Assembly (NCBI RefSeq): GCF_001672815.1
Contig: NZ_LZKK01000298.1
Location: 1 to 56,783, forward strand
Origin: Mycobacterium sp. E796
GTDB lineage: Bacteria > Actinomycetota > Actinomycetes > Mycobacteriales > Mycobacteriaceae
Direction: 5' to 3'
DNA length: 56,783 nt
In this document: one piece after another, positions 48,746 to 56,783 of the stretch
Layout of the letters: each line of letters begins with the position of its first letter
How positions within the stretch are numbered: position 1 is the first letter of the stretch
The notes under the pieces: generated by a model
The model's database searches: none
Told to the model about the DNA's origin: nothing
What the model saw: the letters and a program-made list of their open reading frames with translations, nothing else
Program-made: the position numbers and the translations under genes

Positions 48746-48797
48746 TCTCCTATGATGGCATCGAGGTTCTCGTAAGGCGACAACCGGATGGAGCGCA

Positions 48798-51134
48798 ATG
48801 ACTCAAGACGCGCACGGGGCCACGGCCACGACCCCGCGATACGCGGGCACCCGCGTGCAGCGGGTGGAGGACCTCCGGCTGCTGACCGGCCGCGGCGGGT
48901 TCGTCGACGACATCTCGCGGCCCGGCATGCTGCACGCCTGCTTCGTGCGCAGCCCGTTCGCCCGCGCCAGGATCAACGGCATCGACGCGTCGGCGGCGCT
49001 GGCGCTGCCGGGCGTGCGCGCGGTGTTCACCGCCGCCGACCTCAACCCCGACGTCAAGGAGGCGTGGCACGCCGTGGCCGGCAAGGACGTGCCGGACACG
49101 CCCCGCCCGCCGCTGGCCGAGGGCGAGGTGAAGTTCGTCGGCGACCCGGTCGCGCTGATCGTCGCCGAGAGCCGCTACATCGCCGAGGACGCGCTGGAAC
49201 TGGTCGACGTCGACTACGAGCCGCTGCCCGCGATCACCGACCTCACCCGGGCGCAGTCCTCGGACGTGCTGGTGCACGACGCCTACCCGAACAACGTCGC
49301 GGGCGGGATGGGCGGCGCGCCGCCGGACGAAGAGGTGTTCGCGTCCGCGGCATGCGTGGTGAAAGAGAACATCTACCAACAGATTTACGCGCCCGTGCCG
49401 ATCGAGACCCGCGGGCTGGTGGTCGAGTGGGAGGCCGCGTCGGGGGAGCTCACCCTGTGGGCGTCCACGCAGACCCCGCACGAGCTGCGCGCGTTCTGCG
49501 CGCGCCTGTTAGGGATTGCGGCGCAACGGGTTCGGGTCATCATGCGCGACACCGGCGGCGGTTTCGGCCAGAAGGTGGTCCCGATGCGCGAGGACATGTG
49601 CATCATGCTGGCCGCCCGCAAGGTGCCGGCGGCGCTGAAGTGGATCGAGGACCGGCGCGAGAACCTGATGTCGGCTGGCCAGGCCCGCCACGTCGATGGC
49701 ACGGGGCGGATGGCGTTCGACGAAGACGGCAGCATCCAGGCCGCCGACATCGACTTCGTCCAGGACGTCGGCGCGTATCCGACGCCCTACCCGGTGCTGA
49801 CCACGGCCGCCATCGGCATGTTCTTCCCCGGGCCCTACCGCGTGCCCAAGGCCAGCTTCAACTACAAGACGGTGTTCACGAACACCAGCGGGCTGGCCGC
49901 CTACCGCGGCCCGTGGCAGTACGAGACGCTGGCGCGCGAGATCCTGCTGGACATCGCCGCCCGCAAGATGGGCATGGACCCGGTCGAGCTCCGCCGGCGC
50001 AACCTGCTGCGCCGTGACGAGATGCCGTACTTCAACCCCAACGGCATGCCGTACGACCACGTCGCCCCCAGCGAGACGTTCGAGCAGGCCGTGAAACTCC
50101 TTGACCACGAAGGCTTTCGCAAGGAACAGCGCGAGGCGCTGGCCCAGGGCCGCTACCTGGGGCTGGGGTTCTCGGCGTACATCGAGCCGACCGGAGCGGC
50201 GACGGGCCACCTGGCCACCGAGGGTTGCACAATCCGGATGGAGCCGACGGGCAAGGTCAACGTCTACGTGAACGGCGGCTCCAGCGGAAACAGCTTGGAG
50301 ACCACCGTCATTCAGCTGACCGCCGACGCGCTGGGGGCCGACATCGACGACGTCGCCACCATCCAGGGCGACACCGCGATCACGCCCTACGGAGCCGGGA
50401 CGCAGGGCAGCCGCAGCGGCCCGATGACCGCCGGGGCCGTCGCGGAGGCGGGCGCCATCCTGCGCGAGAAGATCGTGGCGCTGGCGGCGCACCAGTTGAA
50501 GGTGCCCGAATCCGAAGTGGAACTGGCGAATTCGACCGCAGGGGTGCGCGGTGATCCGTCGAAGCAGGTGTCATTCGGCGAGCTGGCCTACCTGTCGTAC
50601 TACTCGCCGCAGGCGCTGCCCCCGGGCATGTCGCCCGAGCTGGAGGCCACCGCCCGCTACGTCGCCAAGGCCCCCATCCTGTGGTCGAACGCGACCCATG
50701 CCTGCACCTGCGAGGTGGACGTGGCCACGGGCAAGGTCACGCTGCTGCGCTACATCGTCAGCGAGGACGTCGGGCCGATGATCAACCCGACCATCGTGGA
50801 GGGCCAGATCGCCGGCGGGACGGTGCAGGGCATCGGCGGCGCGCTGATGGAAGACCTCGCCTACGACGAGGACGGCAACCCGCTGGCGACGACGTTCGTC
50901 GACTACCTGCTGCCGACGGCCACCGAGGTCCCCCCCATCGAGTTCGGCCACGTGGAGATCCCCGGCCCGGGGCCCGGCGGTTACAAGGGCGCCGGCGAGG
51001 GCGGGGCGATCGGCTCGGTGCCGGCCGTGATCAATGCGATCAACGACGCGCTGGCCCCCCTGGGCGCGGCGGTCACCCGGCTGCCGGCCAGCCCCGCGTC
51101 GATCGCATCGCTGCTGAGCGAGGCGAACCGGTGA
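48798..51134 (+). CDS. Molybdenum hydroxylase large subunit (CoxL-like, AYRGPWQ clade, not CO dehydrogenase form I or II)
   Basis: 778 residues, ATG 48798 with GGATGGAG upstream. Full xanthine-oxidase-family large subunit: T-G-G-G-F-G-Q-K (252-259), G-S-S-G-N-S and the C-terminal K-G-A-G-E-G-G with the catalytic Glu. The active-site loop is A-Y-R-G-P-W-Q (368-374) where form I CO dehydrogenase has AYXCSFR and form II AYRGAGR. There is no Cys to hold copper, so CO oxidation is unlikely. It probably hydroxylates an N-heterocycle or aldehyde; substrate unknown. First gene of an L-M-S operon, unlike M-S-L in the cox operon. Confidence 0.9.
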   Translation: MTQDAHGATATTPRYAGTRVQRVEDLRLLTGRGGFVDDISRPGMLHACFVRSPFARARINGIDASAALALPGVRAVFTAADLNPDVKEAWHAVAGKDVPDTPRPPLAEGEVKFVGDPVALIVAESRYIAEDALELVDVDYEPLPAITDLTRAQSSDVLVHDAYPNNVAGGMGGAPPDEEVFASAACVVKENIYQQIYAPVPIETRGLVVEWEAASGELTLWASTQTPHELRAFCARLLGIAAQRVRVIMRDTGGGFGQKVVPMREDMCIMLAARKVPAALKWIEDRRENLMSAGQARHVDGTGRMAFDEDGSIQAADIDFVQDVGAYPTPYPVLTTAAIGMFFPGPYRVPKASFNYKTVFTNTSGLAAYRGPWQYETLAREILLDIAARKMGMDPVELRRRNLLRRDEMPYFNPNGMPYDHVAPSETFEQAVKLLDHEGFRKEQREALAQGRYLGLGFSAYIEPTGAATGHLATEGCTIRMEPTGKVNVYVNGGSSGNSLETTVIQLTADALGADIDDVATIQGDTAITPYGAGTQGSRSGPMTAGAVAEAGAILREKIVALAAHQLKVPESEVELANSTAGVRGDPSKQVSFGELAYLSYYSPQALPPGMSPELEATARYVAKAPILWSNATHACTCEVDVATGKVTLLRYIVSEDVGPMINPTIVEGQIAGGTVQGIGGALMEDLAYDEDGNPLATTFVDYLLPTATEVPPIEFGHVEIPGPGPGGYKGAGEGGAIGSVPAVINAINDALAPLGAAVTRLPASPASIASLLSEANR

Positions 51135-52022
51135 AGCCCGCCTCGTTCGACTACCACCGCCCCGACACCGTCGAGGACGCCGTCGCGCTGCTCGCCGAAC
51201 TGGGCGATGACGCCAAGATCATCGCGGGTGGCCAGAGCCTGGTGCCGATGCTGGCGATGCGGCTGGCCTACTTCGACCATCTCATCGACATTTCCCGGCT
51301 TTCCGAGCTGCGGGGCATCGAGCGCCGGGGCGACGAACTGTGGATCGGCGCCGGGACCACGGAGTCCACCGTCGGCGCGGATGATCAAGTGCGCCAAGCG
51401 GTTCCGTTGCTGACCCGGGCGACCCCGTTCGTCGGGCATTTCCAGATCCGCAACCGCGGCACCCTCGGCGGGTCGATCGCGCACGCCGACGCGGCCGGCG
51501 AATACCCGGCGGCCGCGCTGGCGCTGGACGCGGTGATGGAGGTCCTCTCCCCGCGCGGGCGGCGCGAGATCGCCGCCGCGGACTTCTTCGCCGGCCTGTG
51601 GGAGACCACGATGAAACCCGACGAGGTGCTGACCGGGGTCCGGTTCCCGGTGTGGGACGGCAGGTCAGGGTTTTCCGTGCAGGAATTCGCCCGCCGCCAT
51701 GGTGATTTCGCGATCGCCGGCGCGCTGGTCGCCGTCCAGCTCGATGAAGGCGACCGGGTGTGCCGCTGCGGGATCGGGTTGCTGGGCCTGGGCCCCACGG
51801 TCGGGCGCGCCACGGCGGCCGAGGCCGCGGTCGTCGGCAAGCCGGTCGGTGAGCTGGTCCCCGAGGAGGTCGGCCGGGCCGCGATGGCCGGCCTCGACGA
51901 CGTGCCGACCGACCTGCAGGGGTCGGCGGCCTACCGCACCCAGGTGGGCGCCGCCATGGTCGCGCGCACTTGGACACAGGCCTTGAATGAGGCCACAGCG
52001 GAAGCACTCGGGGAGACAAGCC

Positions 52023-52030
<8 letters not shown>
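51131..52030 (+). CDS. Molybdenum hydroxylase medium FAD subunit
   Basis: 299 residues, GTG 51131 overlapping the large-subunit stop (GTGA). FAD motifs A-G-G-Q-S-L-V-P (near 33) and T-L-G-G-S-I (near 112), then the CO_deh_flav_C domain. It carries electrons from the 2Fe-2S subunit to an unknown acceptor. The last 8 bp overlap the small-subunit gene. Confidence 0.92.
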
Positions 52031-52508
<478 letters not shown>

Positions 52509-52612
52509 ACCTGCGCCATCGGCTCTGCATCGATAACGGCGTAGTTACAGTGACTTTCGCTGCTTCTTGCGTACTCTAAGCGCTGAAATCGAAGACTTTC
52601 GGGGAGCGGCGC

Positions 52613-53215
52613 GTGCAGTTATCGCAAAAGGCGCGGCGAAGGCTGGCCGGCGGCTCGCTGCTGCTCTCGGCCGTGCTCGCCGGTCCCGCATTGGTTTCGG
52701 GCTGCAGCTCGCTGATCGACGGCAAGCCGGTCGCCACCCCGGGAACCGGGCCGACTGAGCCCACCTTCCCCACGCCGCGGCCGACCACGACGACGCCGGC
52801 GCCGACCAGCACCAGCCCGGCCCCGTCGACGAGCCCGACCGGCCCGGCCAGCCCGACCACACCGCCGGCCGGCGTGATCCCGCTGCCACCGGACCACAAC
52901 GGCTACGTCTTCATCGAGACCAAGTCCGGCGTGACGCGCTGCCAGATCAACAAGGAGACCGTCGGCTGCGAGGCGCCGTTCACCAATTCCCCACTGCAGG
53001 ACGGTGAGCACGCCAACGGCGTCAGCATCAGTTCCGCCGGCAACGTGCAGTGGGTGCTGGGCAATTTGGGCGCCATCCCGACGGTCACCATCGACTACAA
53101 GACCTACGCCGCGCAGGGCTGGACGATCGTCGCCACCGAACAAGGCACCCGCTTCACCAACGACCGCACTCACCACGGCATGTTCGTCAGCGTCGAGAAG
53201 GTCACGACTTTCTGA
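52613..53215 (+). CDS. Exported lipoprotein with Pro/Thr-rich linker, function unknown
   Basis: 200 residues, GTG 52613 with GGGGAGCGG upstream. Signal peptide with a lipobox V-S-G-C (Cys31). About 55 residues of Pro/Thr/Ser linker (about 40-92) precede a small C-terminal domain (about 95-200) with a Cys pair (T-R-C-Q and G-C-E-A) and W-V-L-G-N-L-G. The layout is common among mycobacterial envelope proteins in which a globular domain is held out from the membrane. I cannot name a family. Not obviously linked to the Mo-hydroxylase operon 104 bp upstream. Confidence 0.78.
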   Translation: MQLSQKARRRLAGGSLLLSAVLAGPALVSGCSSLIDGKPVATPGTGPTEPTFPTPRPTTTTPAPTSTSPAPSTSPTGPASPTTPPAGVIPLPPDHNGYVFIETKSGVTRCQINKETVGCEAPFTNSPLQDGEHANGVSISSAGNVQWVLGNLGAIPTVTIDYKTYAAQGWTIVATEQGTRFTNDRTHHGMFVSVEKVTTF

Positions 53216-53246
53216 GTCCGGCGGGCTCGATCAATGTTGAGGGGAA

Positions 53247-53744
53247 ATGACCGTCCAGCGGCTTGATATCCCGGCAAGTCAGTGGCGCCAGGCAGACATC
53301 ACTGCGGTACGGAATGTTCTGACCAATGTCGGCGATGATCCGGCACGGGTCCTGGCCTGGCGCGGATCAGTCGTCCTGAGCTTCATCGACGTACCGGACG
53401 GTTATCCCTACCTGAATCCGGAGATCGCTGCCTTCCTGCAAAAGCTCTATTCAGAGGTCCCACACGTTTTGTACTTCCTGAATCCGGAGCGGGCGAGCGG
53501 TGCGCTTGACAGCTTCTACGCGTCAATCGGCGCCCTGTGCGAAACCGAACACGGAGTATGGGTCATGTGGTCGGATGACGTCGCCGCGGCGTTCTACCAA
53601 GCGCTGGCCGCGGCTGCTGAGTTCGCGATCCACCGAGGCGATGATTGGGTCGCGGTTGTCGAGGGCTACGAATACGACGAAATCCAAACGAGGAATTCGG
53701 AAATACGCGCAATTCTCATTGCTCGCGGAGTTATACCGGCGTAA
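53247..53744 (+). CDS. Hypothetical cytosolic protein
   Basis: 165 residues, ATG 53247 preceded by GAGGGGAA 4 bp before. No signal peptide. Visible features: an acidic protein with Y-P-Y-L-N-P-E-I-A-A-F-L-Q-K-L, W-V-M-W-S-D-D-V and aromatic-rich strands. I do not recognise the family. It begins 31 bp after the lipoprotein gene and ends at a hairpin shared with the convergent cyclase gene. Base composition is a little lower in GC than its neighbours. Confidence 0.6.
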   Translation: MTVQRLDIPASQWRQADITAVRNVLTNVGDDPARVLAWRGSVVLSFIDVPDGYPYLNPEIAAFLQKLYSEVPHVLYFLNPERASGALDSFYASIGALCETEHGVWVMWSDDVAAAFYQALAAAAEFAIHRGDDWVAVVEGYEYDEIQTRNSEIRAILIARGVIPA

Positions 53745-53760
53745 CGGCGGGAGCCGCCGT
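53744..53760. terminator. Bidirectional terminator hairpin between convergent genes
   Basis: ACGGCGG-GAG-CCGCCGT: perfect 7-bp stem with a 3-nt loop exactly between the stops of the hypothetical gene (53744) and the cyclase gene (53760). Confidence 0.6.
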
Positions 53761-56700
53761 CATGGCATCGCCTCGGCCCAGGCGATATGGCCCTGGAAGC
53801 CAAGCGTTTTCGCCATGTCACGGTAGCGGTCCCGGCGGTCGCGATAGGCGGCCTCGTCGCCGCGAGTTCGCGCCGACAGCGCTCGCAGACGCAGCAGCCA
53901 GATGTCGCGCATCACCAGGCGGTCGTCGGCCTGCGCGGCCGCCAACCGCTCGATCGCGGCCTCGGCTTCTGCCACGTCACCGTCGTCCCCGCGGTCGAGC
54001 AGCGTTTCCACCAGAACACCGGTCACGGGAATGCCCCACAGCAGCAGTCGTCCGTCGCGGAACACATGGTCGCCGGTGGCGCGCAAGAGCGGGATGGCCT
54101 CATCGCGGTCTGCGCGCGTCGCCTGTTCACGCGCCAAGTAGGCCTCGATGACCGGCAGGTCGCACACGTTGTGCCCCTGGCTGAGGAACACCTCGCGGAC
54201 CCCGACGGCGAGCTGCTGCCCGCGGTCACGCTCGGCGGCCTCTTGGCGATGCATCAGCGCAAGACTCAACGCCGCCCGGATGAAACCCACCACGACGTCG
54301 TCGCTGGAGCGCTCGGCAATCCGCAGGGCACCCTCGATCTCGTCCAGCGCACGATCATCCGGCCTCAGGACGCCGAACGGGATCCCGAGCAAGTAGGCGT
54401 AGCCGACGACCCCCGCGTAGGACGCGGGGTCAATGGGTCGGGCCATCGGCATGCCGCGCCGCAGGTCTTCGGGCCATCCGGGAAGGCCAAGGAAATAACG
54501 GGCCATGCCCCGCGACGCGAACGCGAGGGCCAGCGGAGACCCGACCAGGAAGTTGCCTTTCGTTGGATCGCCGTCGGCCAGGTCGATCACGGTCTGTGAG
54601 CATCGCAGCACGTCAGACCACCGGCCGCATTCGATCTGACCGTAGATCACCGGGAAGGAAAGCCCCACCGTCAGGTTCGCGTCTTCGAGCGCCTCGGCGA
54701 GGGCCCAGGCTTCCGACGCCAGCTGCGACGCCTCGCGCAGCCGGTCCTGATGGGCATGGCCGACCACCGAACCCGCCGTCGCGATGCCCAATGACGCCTT
54801 GTCGCCCGCGGCGTTGCACAAGTCCCGCAATTCGTCGAAGCGGTCGCCGGCGATGTCGGCGTGGACGCGCCAGCCCGTCCCGCACAACATGGTGCGCGGG
54901 GCGATGCGCATGGCCGCCCGGTCCGGGGGGTCGGCTTGTAGCGCATCGGCGATGTCTGCCGCCCGCTGCCAGCTCAGCCGCGCCGCCTTGATGTCCCGGT
55001 TGGTCGCCCAGGTCGCGGCGCGCATGTGCCAGCCGTATGCGGCTTGCAAATCGCCGGCGGCCTCAAGATGTTCGGCGATCAGTGCGGCGTTTTCGTCCGA
55101 GTCTTTGTCGCCGGCCTCAATCGCGGCGGCCAGCCGGCGGTGCAGATCCGAGCGATCCGATTTGAGCTGTGCTTCGTAGGCGACCGCACGAATGAGCGGA
55201 TGGTGAAACACGAATTCCGGTTCAGGACTGACCCGGACCTGATCGATGAGCTCTGCTGCCACCAATGGGGGAAGCACCGGCTCGACGCCGAGCACCGTGA
55301 GCAGGTCCAGGCCGAATCGCGAGCCGATGACGGCCGCGGCGCTCAGCGTGCGCTTGGACTTCCGATCGAGCCGGTCGATGCGCGCGGCAATCGTCGCCTG
55401 CAACGTGGCAGGCACGGTCACCTCGCTAACCTCCGCCGCCGTGATGTAGGCACCGGGCTCCCCGTCCAGCACGCCGCGATCGGCCAGTTCGCGGACCAAT
55501 TCCTCGGCGAAGAACGGATTACCGGCGGCCCTCTCGGCGACTCGTTGGCTCAGCGCACCAACCGAGGGGTGTGGGCCGAGGAGCTGTTCGACGAGGGTTG
55601 CGGTTTCTGAATCACTCAGTGGCGCAAGGGCTACGGTGTGTGCATTGGCCACTCGAGTCAACGCGCCGCGATACTCGGGTCGATACGTGATCAGAACCAA
55701 TGAAGCGGTCCGCGGGATCACCGTCAGGAAATCCGTCAGCATCGACTCGCTGACCTCATCAATCCAGTGGGCGTCCTCGATGACGTAAACCGCAGGGCGT
55801 GGGCGGGACAATCTGGCGGCGTTCACCAGCGCGGCCAACCGCCGCCGGCGCGCGTCGGGATCGATCGCCGGAACCGCTATGCCCGGGTCGGCGATGCCGA
55901 GCAGGTCATCGAGCAGCAGCGCGTCCTCGCGATCCGTGTCTGGCATCTGCTCTCGCACTCGGGCGCGGGCGGCTTGGGCGTCAAGGCCTTCGACGCCGGT
56001 GGCCGCCCGCAGCAGACGCGCCACGGCATGAAATGGGACCTGGCTCGTGTGCGACTCACAGAAAGTGTTGAACACCTCAACATCCCGGGCCGACGCCATT
56101 GCTGCGATCTCGCGCACCAACCGGCTCTTGCCGATCCCGGGTTCACCCACTACGTGGGCAACAGCTCCATGTCCGGCGAGTGCGCGGTCCAACAAGCCCT
56201 CGACGGTGGAGATTTCCCACCGGCGACCGACCAGGTTCGACTCAGAGCGCTCCGTGGGGCGACGCCGGTCTCGCGTGTCCAGCAGGCGGTACGCGGTGAC
56301 CGGTTCGGTGGCGCCCTTGATCCGGACCAGCTCCGGTTGACCGAGCGACGCCGCGCCGTCTACCAGTCGCGCGGTGGAGACACTGAGCATCACCCCACCG
56401 GGCGGGGCGACCGATTCCATTCGTTGGGCCAGCCCGACCTGTTTACCCATCGCGGTGTAACCGAAAGAGCCCGAACCGATTTCACCGGCGATCACCTGAC
56501 CGGAATTCAGCCCCACCCGCAGGAGCAGCGCCGTGCCGTCTCGCCGCCGGACCTCGGCTGCCAGCGCCTTCGCTTCGGCCTGAATGCTCAACGCCGAAAG
56601 GCATGCACGAAATGCGTGGTCCTCCATTGCCACCGGTGCACCGAAGACCGCCATGATCCCGTCGCCGGTGAACTTGTCCACCGTGCCGCCGTACCGCTGG

Positions 56701-56783
56701 ACGACGGCCGCGCAGCGGTTGGCCAGGTCGACCATGATCTCGCGCAGCCGCTCCGTCCCGAGAGTCGCCGCGATCGCCATCGA
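53760..56783 (-). CDS. Class III adenylate/guanylate cyclase fused to an AAA/STAND ATPase and TPR region, N-terminus beyond the window
   Basis: At least 1007 residues, entering from the right edge. The visible N-terminal part is the end of a class III nucleotide cyclase domain: D-K-F-T-G-D-G-I-M-A-V-F-G (metal Asp in G-D-G), then G-L-N-S-G-Q-V. The first metal Asp motif lies outside the window. A STAND ATPase follows, with Walker A G-E-P-G-I-G-K-S and Walker B V-Y-V-I-E-D-A-H-W-I-D, then a long helical TPR-like region to the C-terminus. No LuxR HTH is present at the C-terminus, unlike some M. tuberculosis relatives such as Rv0386. The ligand is unknown. Confidence 0.9.
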   Translation of the reverse strand, partial: SMAIAATLGTERLREIMVDLANRCAAVVQRYGGTVDKFTGDGIMAVFGAPVAMEDHAFRACLSALSIQAEAKALAAEVRRRDGTALLLRVGLNSGQVIAGEIGSGSFGYTAMGKQVGLAQRMESVAPPGGVMLSVSTARLVDGAASLGQPELVRIKGATEPVTAYRLLDTRDRRRPTERSESNLVGRRWEISTVEGLLDRALAGHGAVAHVVGEPGIGKSRLVREIAAMASARDVEVFNTFCESHTSQVPFHAVARLLRAATGVEGLDAQAARARVREQMPDTDREDALLLDDLLGIADPGIAVPAIDPDARRRRLAALVNAARLSRPRPAVYVIEDAHWIDEVSESMLTDFLTVIPRTASLVLITYRPEYRGALTRVANAHTVALAPLSDSETATLVEQLLGPHPSVGALSQRVAERAAGNPFFAEELVRELADRGVLDGEPGAYITAAEVSEVTVPATLQATIAARIDRLDRKSKRTLSAAAVIGSRFGLDLLTVLGVEPVLPPLVAAELIDQVRVSPEPEFVFHHPLIRAVAYEAQLKSDRSDLHRRLAAAIEAGDKDSDENAALIAEHLEAAGDLQAAYGWHMRAATWATNRDIKAARLSWQRAADIADALQADPPDRAAMRIAPRTMLCGTGWRVHADIAGDRFDELRDLCNAAGDKASLGIATAGSVVGHAHQDRLREASQLASEAWALAEALEDANLTVGLSFPVIYGQIECGRWSDVLRCSQTVIDLADGDPTKGNFLVGSPLALAFASRGMARYFLGLPGWPEDLRRGMPMARPIDPASYAGVVGYAYLLGIPFGVLRPDDRALDEIEGALRIAERSSDDVVVGFIRAALSLALMHRQEAAERDRGQQLAVGVREVFLSQGHNVCDLPVIEAYLAREQATRADRDEAIPLLRATGDHVFRDGRLLLWGIPVTGVLVETLLDRGDDGDVAEAEAAIERLAAAQADDRLVMRDIWLLRLRALSARTRGDEAAYRDRRDRYRDMAKTLGFQGHIAWAEAMP

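Overview
The window is a piece of a high-GC actinobacterial chromosome, almost certainly a Mycobacterium and probably a slow grower. The evidence is a yrbE/mce operon, LpqH-type and DUF732 secreted proteins, a TtfA (Rv0383c-type) mycolate-transport factor, HspR/HAIR heat-shock control, and a gene order from coxE to the flavohemoglobin that matches the M. tuberculosis Rv0368c-Rv0385 block as I remember it. No rRNA, tRNA, CRISPR array or IS element is visible.

Layout. 1-4962 (-): start of an mce operon (yrbEA, yrbEB, mceA, mceB, partial mceC). 4963-8677: a visibly AT-richer stretch with about 1.7 kb of gene-free DNA and three small exported proteins (LpqH-like, DUF732, CAP). 8678-17905 (-): a complete, translationally coupled aerobic CO dehydrogenase operon. 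The structural genes coxMSL encode a form I enzyme (AYACSFR), and the maturation genes are two XdhC-type genes (one fused to a YHS-type Cys domain), a MobA-like gene and coxD, coxG and coxE. A divergent LysR gene follows. 18977-25649 (-): RNA methyltransferase, lipoprotein, pyrE, SDR, ttfA, clpB. 25775-27848 (+): type II-like flavohemoglobin and an aldose epimerase. 27860-32535 (-): dnaK-grpE-dnaJ1-hspR and an HD-like gene. clpB and dnaK both carry HAIR-like HspR operators.

33049-46683 looks like accessory metabolism. A tight module encodes a ThDP 2-oxo acid decarboxylase, an alpha/beta hydrolase, a bicupin oxalate decarboxylase and a LAL-type regulator. Next come an HxlR regulator with a SnoaL-like protein and an LLM oxidoreductase, then a LysR regulator divergent from aldehyde dehydrogenase, amidohydrolase and an atypical P450. 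46767-52508 holds an amino-acid permease, a second MobA-like gene and a second three-subunit molybdenum hydroxylase (L-M-S) whose active-site loop reads AYRGPWQ, neither form I nor form II CODH. The window ends with a lipoprotein, an unknown gene and a truncated adenylate cyclase/AAA regulator.

The most unusual signals are these: (i) a dispersed ~80-130 bp intergenic repeat, five copies in 24 kb, with GTGTGAA/TTCACAC ends and a hairpin supported by base-pair changes in at least three copies, one copy supplying the stop codon of a LysR gene; (ii) an XdhC-YHS fusion inside the Cu-requiring CODH operon; (iii) the decarboxylase/hydrolase/cupin/LAL module; (iv) a P450 with no I-helix Thr and a shortened meander, bracketed by a 20-bp direct repeat; (v) a 19-bp-stem hairpin between pyrE and its upstream neighbour. 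All calls are by reading; no database search was run.
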